Shown here piece after piece: positions 23,927 through 35,000 of a DNA stretch of 64,000 bases. Numbering within the stretch: position 1 is the stretch's first letter; each line of letters opens with the position of its first letter. This stretch comes from Argopecten irradians (Eukaryota; Mollusca; Bivalvia; Pectinida; Pectinidae): contig NC_091140.1 of NCBI RefSeq assembly GCF_041381155.1, forward strand, positions 23,650,864 through 23,714,863, read 5' to 3'. A program made the translations under genes and the position numbers. The notes below the pieces were generated by a model, which was not told the origin of the DNA, made no database searches, and worked only from the letters and a program-made list of their open reading frames with translations.

Positions 23927-26900
23927 AGCGAATAGTCGGGCAAGTGACTGTAAAATCGGTAAAAATGGTATTAATATATCCGGTATAATTTCTTATGAAT
24001 TAGAAAAATAAAACTTTCCGTCAAAATCGCTGTACATGCGAAGAAAATAATAATATCTATGGGAATCCTAAAAGTCCTCCCGACCGGCTATGAGTGCAGT
24101 TCAATCTTAACGCATGCGCAACATCCACCACTCTCCGTAGTAAACAAACAAAACATGGCTACCGTAGTTTTGAACCAAAAGGTTTCCGCCAAAACAACCA
24201 ACTGACTCACCTAAAATGCGAAAGGAAAGGCAATGGAGCAGCGACAATCCCAACAACTGACTCGGTAAACATTACGACGCATGGAGAGTGTTAATACAAC
24301 TTGTTATAGTGAAGAGAACAGTTCAAACGAGCACGCGGCTCCGGACCGCTACTGTCTGTACGTACCTAGGCCTACTACCCGGTACTCCCTGCTCAGCTGA
24401 TAGTGAGTGAGTCTTCGTATTTTGATCATTATGTAAATAGTCCCTAGCAGTATTTTTTTCATAAATGAGTGGTCACATGTTTCATACCTGTTCCCCAATC
24501 GCGTAAAACGTAACCCTGGGGTAAATAGCGGTTCTTTCGTGGGGCCTCTTTAGGGGTAATGAATGCCCTGTATATTTATAAAATGTACCGTTGTAATGCA
24601 TGTACAGTTAGAATGTAACCGCTAGTGCATTATCAAGCTAAGATTTGTTTCAATTAATCTATAATATTATGCTACCGGTCAATTCATACAGTTCTGATGT
24701 ATATATTTATAGATTTTTAATTTGTAAATTTTTGTTCTGTACATGTTCTGGTAGTGTTATACACATACATTGTATATAGGATTTACATTGTAGGTTAATT
24801 GGTAAAATTGTATTGTATATGTTCTGATATACACATATACATATGTACATGTAGGTTTTAGCTTGTTCTTTAGATATATTTGGAGGACACATACAGTATT
24901 ATTTCTGGTCATAATAATAAATAGTGTTTGTATATTTATTACAACTGTACCTGGTTCATGTGTATATGACAAACTTTACAGAGTTGAAATGTACTGCAGC
25001 CATGTATCATTTATAATTATTCTGAATTTTTGTTGGAACTATAGATAATGAATTTTGTATCTTTTTTGAAACAATATTTGATTCTATCAAATGCATCAGT
25101 GACACATTCACAACTTATAAAATGTTTTCTCTAAAATAAAAAAAAAAACCTGTAGAATGAACCTACATTTATTCATTTATATATATTTGAAATTGATCAT
25201 TTCAATTTTTGTCATATTCAACAGATATAAAAAATTGTTGGTTCTTTTTTTCAGGCACCATGCATGCATAGTGACATGAATACAGAAAGTTCATCCCTTG
25301 GACCTGTATACAAGTGTATGTATACAAATACATACAATTAGCATCATATGAAGACTGAAGAATGTTGATTTGAGTGCTCTTGAAAGTAAACTTTTCCAAT
25401 ATGGACCTAGAAGATCATGAACACATTTAAACAGTATTAATTTATTAAATGTTCCTTTCAACTGTAATCATTAAATAAAATTATGATGCAATACTTTTTC
25501 ATTGTTTAACTTTGTAGAAATATTTGTTTATATTAGTCCTCTAGATCCAGTGATTATAATTCTTGCATCCATATGCCTGCCCATTTGTTTGTCAGGGCTT
25601 GTGAGATAGCTTTTCAATTACTTTTTTAAAATATATAGATACCATTGTCTTAGGATTTCTAAATTCTACTTTACAAGAGAGTAGACTCAACATATAAATA
25701 AAACCATAAAACTAGCAAGTTTTCTGAAATGTTAAAAATCGTTTTGTCTGAACCAAATTTCACATTTATTGTCTATGTGTAACTTGTACATAGACCATTT
25801 ATGTATTAATACTGTAGTAACAGTGATTACAAACACATAGACTAAAATGTAGTATGTAGTACTATGTACATCTGTCTTTGATTTGAGTTCTAAACAAAAA
25901 AGTGGTACCTATTGGGAAGTTGTGACTTGGGCGGAGGGTGAAATACAGAAGAAATAGCTACACATGGAAAAAAGAAAGATATACAGTACCATATGGATTC
26001 AAAGTTGCTCCAAAATCAATGAGACTAAATAAAAAAAAAGCCATGTAAACCCCAAATATGCAATGACCAGATCAATGATAAAGCACCCTTCCACTTCCAG
26101 TTATCTGTAGCTATTTCTTCTATATTTCAGCCCCCCACTCAAGTTATAACTTCCCAACCTCATGATTCTTCTGTCTTTTAGCCCCCACCCCCCACCCCCA
26201 CCCCCACCCCCCAACACACACATACCTGATTGATTGTCATGTTATTTCAGGTTCCTATTCAGGTATTATTCCTAAAAACCAAAAAGGGTATACACACTGT
26301 GTAATCTCAAAGGAGGGGAACCACTTCATTCAAAAATGGAATTTACAATTTCATCTTAATTATGAAATTTTCAATTTAATTATTAATTACTGGACTATTA
26401 AAACAGTATAGAACCCCTCGGCTACAGACAAAGTACTGTGGTACACATTTCTCTTAATTAATTACTTTTCTTCAACTCAATCATCTTTTTCTCCAGAGCA
26501 TAAAAAAGAACAGGAAACAACAGAAAAGGAAAGTAACATACATGTAGGCCTATATGTTTTCTGGAAATATATATGATGTGTTAATTCTCACAGCATAGGC
26601 CTACATGAATGTGAAGAATTAAATATTATCAATGTTTGAGAGAATTTCCTAGTTGTAATTCTATAGCAGCTACATGGAATGTACGTTTACATATATACAT
26701 TGTACGATACATATACATCATAAAAGTTTCTTTCCTTCCAGCTGGACATTCATGTCATCTCTCCAGAACTCAAATATTGTTTACAAAAAAAAACAACCAG
26801 AGACATTGATAATTTAATTAAATCTCTGCAAAAAACTACACGAATAATTGAACACATATATTGTACTTGTAAAATATCTATGTATGAGCTAATTTATTTT

Positions 26901-27464
26901 CACATCTTTGACAGCTACATGCATGGACGTTCTATGGAACGTTTTCGTGTGGTTTTAAATGGGAAATTATGTTACGATTATTTGTATTTAACCTTCATGA
27001 TTCGTTTGATGTAAAATACGACGAATGCGATGCTGCAATAATTGCCCCTTGCCGGGGCCCCATCTCTGCATCGGCCGAATATTTGTGTCGATTTCCATGT
27101 ACAAGATGCTTTTATCGAAAAATGATTACAAAGCATTGTCATTAATGTAAGAATACTTCATTTGCATCAAATGTATCATCTCAAAACAACAATTTGCATA
27201 CCGCATTAGTGGTTTATCACACGAAACGAAACAGACACGACTGAGAAACACATGTCCATGTTGACATTTCCACGCAGCCTCGTTTTCAAAGAGTTTGGCG
27301 AATTTATATTTAGAACTGTGCTAAATTTACACGGGGCTTCCCCAAAATTTTAATGGTCAAAACTGGACACCGTAAGCAGAACTTGACCATCATTATGGTA
27401 TACAATGACTTTTGGAAGGCCAAAGAACGCATTTAGACTGGTTTCCTTTGCCCGACTATTCACT
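23927..27464. mobile_element. 3.5 kb TTAA-flanked non-autonomous DNA transposon (Kolobok- or piggyBac-like)
   Basis: The terminal inverted repeats are AGCGAATAGTCGGGCAA on the left and TTGCCCGACTATTCACT on the right, flanked by TTAA at 23,923-23,926 and 27,465-27,468. Copies 1 and 2 of the tandem unit show the unoccupied site (TTTTCTAACTTGC). Both ends match the 324-bp MITE at 46,615-46,938, which looks like an internal deletion derivative. TTAA duplications are known for piggyBac and Kolobok; the AG terminus fits Kolobok better than the usual piggyBac CCY. No transposase frame is visible in the ~3 kb interior. Confidence 0.75.
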
Positions 27465-27521
27465 TTAACTTGCAATGGTACATTCTACAAAACTTTTCGA
27501 TTTTCCGTTTGATCAATTTGT

Positions 27522-28622
27522 GGGTGATTAAGTTTTAATATGTAAATCGCTAAATTGATACCAGGTTCATGTAATTGTGGAAATATTTTGAAACATGAAT
27601 TTGCGAAATAAGTCGCCATACAATGGCATAGTATTACAGTACGCCATTTCGTAATTAAACAGCTTGTATATCATAACAACAGCTTTACCTTTATTTACTT
27701 TTTGTTTCTGGATTTAAACACTCTACATATCAGATATTTTTGTGACTTTGTATGTGGACATCATGGTCCCTAGCCTTTTACTTTCTAATAAGTTCGAAAC
27801 GATCGAGAATGTCCTGGGTGTTTGTTTTTATTATTTTTTACATATATATGTACGTTGATCAGGATGAAGCCAATTGTTCTTGGCAAAAAACATAGATGTA
27901 ATATAAACAATTCATCCTGTCAGGCATGCAAACTCAGAACAGAAAAACAGTAGCAAACAACGAAAAAAGCAATACTAACATTCGTTATTTCAGTCAGATA
28001 ATATTAGAATAAATCATTGATTTCCTTACAATACGCATGTATTTTACACAGCTTTGAAAACAATATATGTAAATATGCACTATCCTGGATGTGATGTGTT
28101 GTCTGAGATTAGTGTGCATGATTGGGGAGGAGACTCATTATTGTTCATGTAGTGTATCTGTGTAATGGTATATCTCTTCCTCATTTTATAGTGCTATCTC
28201 TGCGATCTCACAAAATCATACCCTCCACATAAACAAAACTTCCATGTAAAATAGTACACAAATACAGACAGTAGCTGTTTTGAATAGATATGATAATAAG
28301 ACACTGCATTCAATCCATCTGTAAAAAGATATATTACCCTAATCATTGTACACTTGAGATGTTCATCGTGCCGTTCGTGTTATTGTTCATTACTCCGCTA
28401 AGACATTTGAGGAGTGGAGTGATATATATATTCAATATAGTTTATTACTTAAATATCTAACATAGCTGGTATTTAAATATTTGAAAATTTAATATATATA
28501 TTTTTTATGTAATTACGATTACAAGAAAATCTAATATGGAAAGGGAAAAATTGAATCAAGAATCCATTTTGAGTTTTAAATTCGTATTTAGAAATTTAAC
28601 TTTATTTATCTTTTTTTTTCAG
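27522..28622 (+). other. Unique AT-rich intronic sequence
   Basis: It lies between the end of the tandem array and the chitin-binding exon. Apart from the pyrimidine tract and AG acceptor at its right end, I see no coding or repeat signal. Confidence 0.4.
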
Positions 28623-28796
28623 TCACCTGCAACGCCGGTGATCTTAGATGTGACCCGATGGATCCTACCTCATTTTACCAATGTAAAAGTGGCGGAATAT
28701 GGCGGTCCATGCCGTGCTCGTCAGGTACCAAATGGAGTCAGGCCGTTTTAACGTGTGTCCTTTCGGATTCATCCTACAGCACGGAATGTCCCAATG
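28623..28796 (+). CDS. Chitin-binding peritrophin-A (CBM14) domain exon
   Basis: A long T-rich tract ending in CAG precedes the exon and a GTAATG donor follows it; it is phase 1 at both ends. The product holds six cysteines in the peritrophin-A order, with the diagnostic core FYQCKSGGIWRSMPCSSGTK, the SQAVLTCV stretch and a final ECPN. In the family this fold binds chitin or N-acetylglucosamine polymers outside the cell. With the upstream signal-peptide exon and the downstream Ser/Thr-rich exon it makes a small secreted lectin-like protein. Molluscs use such domains in shell matrix, gut lining and immune recognition; nothing here chooses among them. Confidence 0.75.
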
Positions 28797-29076
28797 GTAA
28801 TGTACATTACATTTCTCAAGACAACCAAGAGCTTTATATTCGGGTGTCAAAAACCATACATGTAGAGACCAGGGGCTTGGAGAGTTACAATCGCTTAGAG
28901 AACAGAAATTATCCTTTAATATTATTTTAAACGGTATGTCAGTGTATATTACATGTTAAGTTCAAGTAATTTTGTTGGAAATTTACAACGTTTAAATCAA
29001 TTCCAAAATAAGGAGTGTCGAGCCTTACAATGGTATTGTAAATTGCTACGATTAATATACCTATGGATTTTTTTTC

Positions 29077-29588
29077 TGCTTGTTTGTTTGGTTATTTTAA
29101 CGTCCTATTAACAGCCAGGGTCATGTAAGGACGGCCTTCCATATATGCAGTGTATAGCGTGTGTGAAGTGAGAGGTGCGTGTTTTGGGAGACTGCGGTAT
29201 ATTCATGTCTTCTTGTATAGTGGAACTGTTGCCCTTTTTTATAGTGCTATATGACTATAGCAAGCCGCCGAAGACACCAAGCAACATTCCCCATCCGGTC
29301 GCATTATACTTACAACAGGCAACCAGTCGTCCCACTCCCTGTATGCTTAGCGCTAAGCAGGAGCAGAAACTACCAATTTTATAGACTTTGGTGTGTCTTG
29401 GCCAGGGGTAAAACCCAGAGCCATCCTCACAGGGGCGAACGCTCATCTCAAAGCCAAAAGTGAGGCGGTGCCAATTGAGGCAAAGTCATTTAGGAAGAAG
29501 AGAAAAGATAAGATCCTAAATTTAGTCGCCTTTTACGATCACGCAATAGGGGCAGCAGGTACAATTCTAACGCCCTATTTGCAGGGCT
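29077..29588 (-). mobile_element. tRNA-derived SINE-like repeat, independent insertion
   Basis: This reverse-oriented, clearly diverged copy starts on the plus strand with the complement of the CAAACAAACA tail and ends at the complement of the GCCCTGCA head. It lies in the intron between the chitin-binding exon and the Ser/Thr-rich exon of the plus-strand gene. Short open frames across it are fortuitous. Confidence 0.6.
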
Positions 29589-30066
29589 GTTTTTTTCTGT
29601 TTGTGGTTGACAGGTCACTTTTGCAGGAATTATATATTGCCTAAGTCGAAAAAAATCAATATTGTGTAGGTCTTTCAACTACTTAGTATACGAGAGGAAA
29701 AGTAGACTAATCTGTGTGAGGCAGTGTGCCTTATCTAGATACAGGATTATATATTATAGTTATATAGATGCTCGCCAGGATAATAGAACCATAATGATTA
29801 TTCTGTTTGCTATTTACTATATATTACATCCTTGTTATTATACTCTCAGTACTTGGAGTTCATGACTAAGCGGTTGATGAGGAATGGTTTCAGTAACGAA
29901 GTACTTAATTTGGACCATATATTTCTATGACGTAGTTATATATTTTGCAGAATGTACATCTTCACTGATAACTGGGACGGTAGTTTATTTCCATTGTGTA
30001 AATTGTTTTCTTTCATACCTACATGTGTAATACTGGCTGGTCCAGGGCAATACACTCATTTCGCCT

Positions 30067-30104
30067 GAGGCTTTATTGCATGGCTACCCATGAAATAAAG
30101 CCTC
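30067..30104. repeat. Small perfect-armed hairpin
   Basis: GAGGCTTTATT...CATGG pairs with CCATG...AATAAAGCCTC around a 4-base loop. It is followed by palindromic TGACGTCA sequence. Probably part of a foldback-type element together with the palindrome at 30,359. Confidence 0.5.
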
Positions 30105-30358
30105 GTGACGTCACGACGTCAACAAAATTTCTATTTCCTTGGTATTATTTTAACATTTTTTCACAAAAATGACTGGTTTTACTATAAAAGATGCAAGCAA
30201 CGGAATTTGTGTTGTGAAAGTATCACGTAATTTTTCTTGTATGGAAAATTGACTTCCAGTCGTGGATTTCTTCGAATTTATTTCAAAATGGCAGGATATT
30301 TTAGTTGTAAAATTGCAATAAAAAGTCGAGGTATGAAAGAAAAATACCCTTTCATAAG

Positions 30359-30482
30359 TGGATATGAATAATAGGGATATTCTACCCTCGGGATCACAAA
30401 ATGTTGCAAAACCCTCGGCAAGCCTAGAGTTTTACTACATTTTGTGACCCTCGGGTTGAATATCCCTATCCTTCATATCCAC
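30359..30482. repeat. 124-bp palindrome (foldback element)
   Basis: Arms of about 46 bp (GTGGATATGAATAATAGGG... and ...CCCTATCCTTCATATCCAC) surround a centre that is itself nearly palindromic. It lies in the intron between the chitin-binding and Ser/Thr-rich exons. Confidence 0.6.
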
Positions 30483-31319
30483 ATATAAAAGAGTCTTATA
30501 ATCTCATACCTTAGTTGGCTCGCTCAGCCATGTCTTACAGAAATGTCGTAAATATCCTAAGACGTGTAATAACACTTTTGTGACAGTATGGGTAATAATG
30601 ACGTCGTAAGCAAAAAGGGACGTCGCACGATTTTCTGGATAGACGGTAACGTCAAATCCGAGACTTATTTCAACAGTCTTATATAGAATTGAAATTGATT
30701 CATCGTCTATTATGTTAATTTTATACAGACAGATAAAAATTAATCTTGGCAGTACTGTCATACATAATGATATTTACGTCGACAGTGCAGTGAAATCAAT
30801 GCATGGGGTCAGACCATTAAGCAAAGTTGTGGCTTACAATAATTAATATTTGTATTAAATGCCTTCTAAATGATATATTGTATTTTATATAAACATGCAA
30901 AACGGTTTAACAGTACATGAATTCTGTGTTACAGCTATTGTTGATAAGGCATCGTTTTGTCTATGCATTTGAATGCGCGTAATGCATCAAATCATATAAT
31001 TCTAGACAGACTATTTTTAAAAAAATCTCACATTTTTTAACAAAACAAATAATGCAATAAGTATAAGGAAAACGAGAATAGAATACTAATAAGCGGAAAC
31101 CCATCTTCAAACATGAAAAACTTTGTCATTTTAGCATCAGATAATATTAGGGCTGTGTATGATCAAAGTGTAGTTGAGATTTCTACATATAACATCATAA
31201 AACTACAAATCTACATTTCTATGAATATATCGGTCAATATCTCTATGTTGCCGTTAACGTCAGTTGTCTTTTGTTATATGTATGTAAAAATCTATTTAAT
31301 GTTTGTATTTCCTTTCCAG

Positions 31320-31663
31320 ATATTGAACACAGTACCACATCTAGAACATCGTCTTCAATGTCAACTACAAGATTAGACACTACTGTCGGCACAACCCATG
31401 ATACTGATTTAGATTTATCTACATATTCCTCCGTTGATTCCACACTTGGGATCTTCTTAGTCTCGACTCAATCTAATTCCCTTGGTAACACCTTGGACGC
31501 ACTGCAGCTGTTGGGACAAAACAGCAGATACTGCACGAAATACCGTCCCATATATCATTTCTTCCAAGGTCATCATAACAACATAATTTTTTATCAAAGT
31601 AACGAAATCACGAAAGCCTGCTCGTTGGAATCTTTTTCTACACAGTGCTTCACAGGAACCTAG
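31320..31663 (+). CDS. Ser/Thr-rich exon, probable 3' coding exon of the chitin-binding gene
   Basis: The acceptor CCTTTCCAG|AT joins in phase 1 to the chitin-binding exon. The first ~50 residues are a Ser/Thr-rich linker (DIEHSTTSRTSSSMSTTRLD), like the linker of the left-edge exon. The frame stays open to a TAG at 31,661-31,663, giving 612 nt for signal, CBM14 and this exon (203 residues). The last part looks unlike a known domain, and there is a possible phase-1 donor (CTTG|GTAACA) at 31,486. The true gene may therefore splice on, for example to 32,535. No membrane span is visible, unlike the left-edge gene. Confidence 0.5.
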
Positions 31664-31768
31664 TTTCATAGGTTCTTTGTAATTGTCACAAAATTGATTA
31701 GGAGCTGGCGAAACCTAAACGTCCCCACGCTTTCCGAAACATGAAGCACATTTTTGTTGAACTGATTG

Positions 31769-32049
31769 TTAATTGCAATTTCGAATATATTCATCCCAGT
31801 TCGTGTCAGCGTTGTCGTACTGTATGTGGTTAGTGTCATCGTGAACTCTCATGGGACGTAATATACAGTACCCTCCAGTACTCTTTCTGTAGTAATAGGC
31901 CACGCAGAAAAAGTCCGAACGAGTGTTACACGCGTTTGCGCAGTAGGACGCTGTAACACTTCCGCCACTGATAGAGGGTGTGAACGATACTGGGGGATTG
32001 AAGTACCAATCGGTTCTCTGTGTGTAGGTATTGGCATACGAACTGCATT
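31769..32049 (-). CDS. Exon 12: C-terminal PAN/apple-like domain and stop
   Basis: The acceptor TTTTACAG|AA opens in phase 1 for 93 codons to TAA. The product includes [45 protein letters not shown] and [12 protein letters not shown]. The cysteine pattern and the aromatic CVAYYYR strand resemble PAN/apple modules. No membrane segment or anchor signal follows, so the protein should be secreted. No clear poly(A) signal was found downstream. Confidence 0.75.
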
Positions 32050-35000
32050 CTGTAAAAGAGTTTTGTAATAATAAATCTTGATTGACTTCATCAAAAAAGG
32101 ATGCTTGAAAAATACAGAAAAAAGACTAAACCGATGTTGAAAGATTGGCGATAATGATTTTGTTAAACACTTCAAATATTGAGACTACCTTAATCAAGTG
32201 TCACACTATAAACAATCCGACATTGTGACGTTGCTGTCTTTTTACCTCTTTTGAGAACGGACCATAATCTTCCTGACTTTCTTGATCTTTTCGTCAACAA
32301 TCATGTCTTTAATTATGAATAATGTATTTTATTGTATTTTGGTGTTGTTTCTATATTCATGATGTTTGTAAAACAGGAAATAATTGTTTTTTTTTATAAT
32401 CGAAGCTTACCTTTCATATGGGTGACACCATATTGGAATTATCCAAACTATATCAACCAGTGCAAATGCATTCTGTGACAATATTAGGTAGTGACTGCAG
32501 ATTTTGGTTAGTTGTTACGATTTTCTTATTCCAGTTTACCCCAGTCTCGATACTTCAGATTTTCTGATTACTCTGAAGAGACCGTATTTGATCGGAACTC
32601 ATGGATTATTGAGAATGGGTTTATCCTTAAATGACACTGACCGTTATATGGACAACCTTAACTCTAAAAAAACAACAATCAGATCGTCGCTCTGTAGTAT
32701 AGATAGCTCTTGTATGCACCAATTATAGAAAGTCTTTCACTGCGGTTTAGAATGCCGTCTGTATCCAAACAAACAGAATATTCCCATTTACGATTTTTAT
32801 TATTTTAAATGTTGAAATTAACTTGGAAACAATTTCATTTGGAAATACTGCACAAACGTTATCGGGCATCACGTAGTATGATAATTAGTCCCATTATGAA
32901 TAATATGCATTCTTATTTATTATTTGTATTAAAGATACTATAAATTTGTAAAAAAATGAAATAACTTATTGCCTATTTCGATATGTTTAAATCTATATAT
33001 AGCTATACAGGTAATACAACATATTTACTTGCGCAGTTGATGTTTGCAGTTGACCAATCCCCCTGAGAATTACACGTGGATGAAGCGGGATTGGATCCTG
33101 ATACTAAGATAGCCCCGACGTCACAAGTATATGTAATAGTTGTCCCCTCTGACGTGCCGGATCCTGTCATGGTCGCGTAGGCTATCACGGGGTGAGCTGG
33201 GCATGTGACAACAGCTAAAGAGGAAATAAAAAGAAACAACTTATAGACATTAAAATAAACAAGCAAATTCGTGAAATTTCCATCCCCCGCTTTCAGGACA
33301 TATTGTAGGTTAACATTATTGAGTATGGTTTAACCTTGGTTAAAACATGAAAAAATAAGGCACTCAAGGCATTCAACCTTTGTACCAAGTTTGAAGAAAA
33401 TCGGTTAATATGTATTAGTACTATACGTAGTGACAGAAACTGACTTTTATTTCAACAAAGTGCCGTAATTCCGCTAAATAAGGTCCATCGACAGTCGTGA
33501 TCGAGGTTGGCCGAGCCCTTAAGGCATTTAACCTTGTCATCAAGTTTAAAAAAAATCGGCTAACATTTGTTACAGTTATTGCACGGAAACGAAGTTTTAT
33601 AGACAGACAGACACACAGACAGACAGGACAGACACACAGACAAAGACAGACACACAGACAGACGGACAAACCCAAATTAATATCCCCCGATTTGGAAAAA
33701 GCGGGAGATAAAAATAAATGAAGTATTATATGATATGATAGCATTTGAAAGGAGAACACGACCAGACGTTTCAGTTTAATGAGGACGAACTTCTTAATCA
33801 TTTACTCTATTGACATAAACATATCTAACCAGATACCATGATGATGTGATGGTATTATCTCAAATATATTTGAACGCTATTAGAACAAAATCAAAATTAA
33901 AAAAGTGACATACCTGGTGTACACGAGTACGAACTTCCAGTCCATGAGCCGGACGACTGGCACGTGACAGTAAACACACTACCACCAATGTTATATCCAG
34001 TGGCACAACCAAATGTCCTCGAACAATCAAATGTCGTACACCCAGAGCTGACCACGCCATTAGCTTCCGTGACAGTTGGCTCGCCACAGTCTGGAAAAAT
34101 CAATTATGAATGTCAGTCCAAAAAGGAGAAGATCTTATCATTAACAAAAAATAGAGAATATCAAACTTTAATTATTTTACCATTAGGTATGATGTCAATT
34201 TCAAGTATATCTTCCTGATATATATTTTTAGAGGCAACGAATCAAGGGTAAACAAATTTAAATCTGCTATTTTATAAACACAATTTGCAAATAAATCTGC
34301 TATTTTGTAAACGAAATTTCGATTTTGATCTCGATTGGTTTAGTCATGAAACACATAAGGTCACTTTAATGATGAGCACATTTTTGCAGAGAAAAGTAAC
34401 AATCATAACGGTTTAGTTAAATATCTTATCTTCTTATCTGTACTCATAACTTTCGTTCTCCAGAAACAAATTTCATCTGTTTTGACTTGGTTGTATAAGT
34501 AATGAACTTTCAGTTATTACCAATTTTGAAAAGTCACATGGAGTACAGGATACTCGCTATCAATTATTTTATTTTGTTTATCTAGTGTGGGTTTGAAATA
34601 TTTACCAAAAAGCGTCTTATGTTTTAATAATATATAGTACGATTGATTGGTATTTGGTGCTAGTGCAATCCCATAACTTATTCAACCCGAGAGCACATAC
34701 GCTGGACTCATGCTTTATGAAAAATATTGATTATCTATAGATGGAACAACAACCTACCAACTAGCGTACACGAGTACGAACTTCCTGTCCATGAGCCGGA
34801 CGACTGGCACGTGACAGTAAATACACTACCACCAATGTTATATCCGGTGGCACAACCAAATGTCCTCGAACAATCAAATGTCGTACAACCAGAGCTGACC
34901 ACGCCATTAGCTTCCGTGACAGTTGGCTCGCCACAGTCTGGAAAAATCAATTATGAATATCAGTCCAAAAAGGAGAAGATCTTATCATTAACAAAAATAG

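Larger units (their letters stand above)
14348..27521 (+). repeat. Tandem ~7 kb unit, copy 3, interrupted by insertions
   Basis: It starts at CCATAAATATAAACACG and ends at GATCAATTTG before unique sequence. Removing the 2.2 kb element at 15,393-17,557, the insertion at 23,177-23,833 and the 3.5 kb transposon at 23,927-27,464 leaves about 6.8 kb. That is collinear with copy 1 and much closer to it than to copy 2. Its signal-peptide exon is the nearest one upstream of the chitin-binding exon. Confidence 0.9.

Noticed and set aside
29175-29644. Several plus-strand open frames
   Set aside because: They fall inside the reverse SINE-like repeat and are not supported by splice sites or domains.
31457-31669. 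70-residue minus-strand frame with a faint PAN-like LQCVQGV stretch
   Set aside because: Similarity to exon 1 (LQCVRLCG) is too short. It lies beyond the stop of the PAN-Sushi gene and overlaps the Ser/Thr exon.
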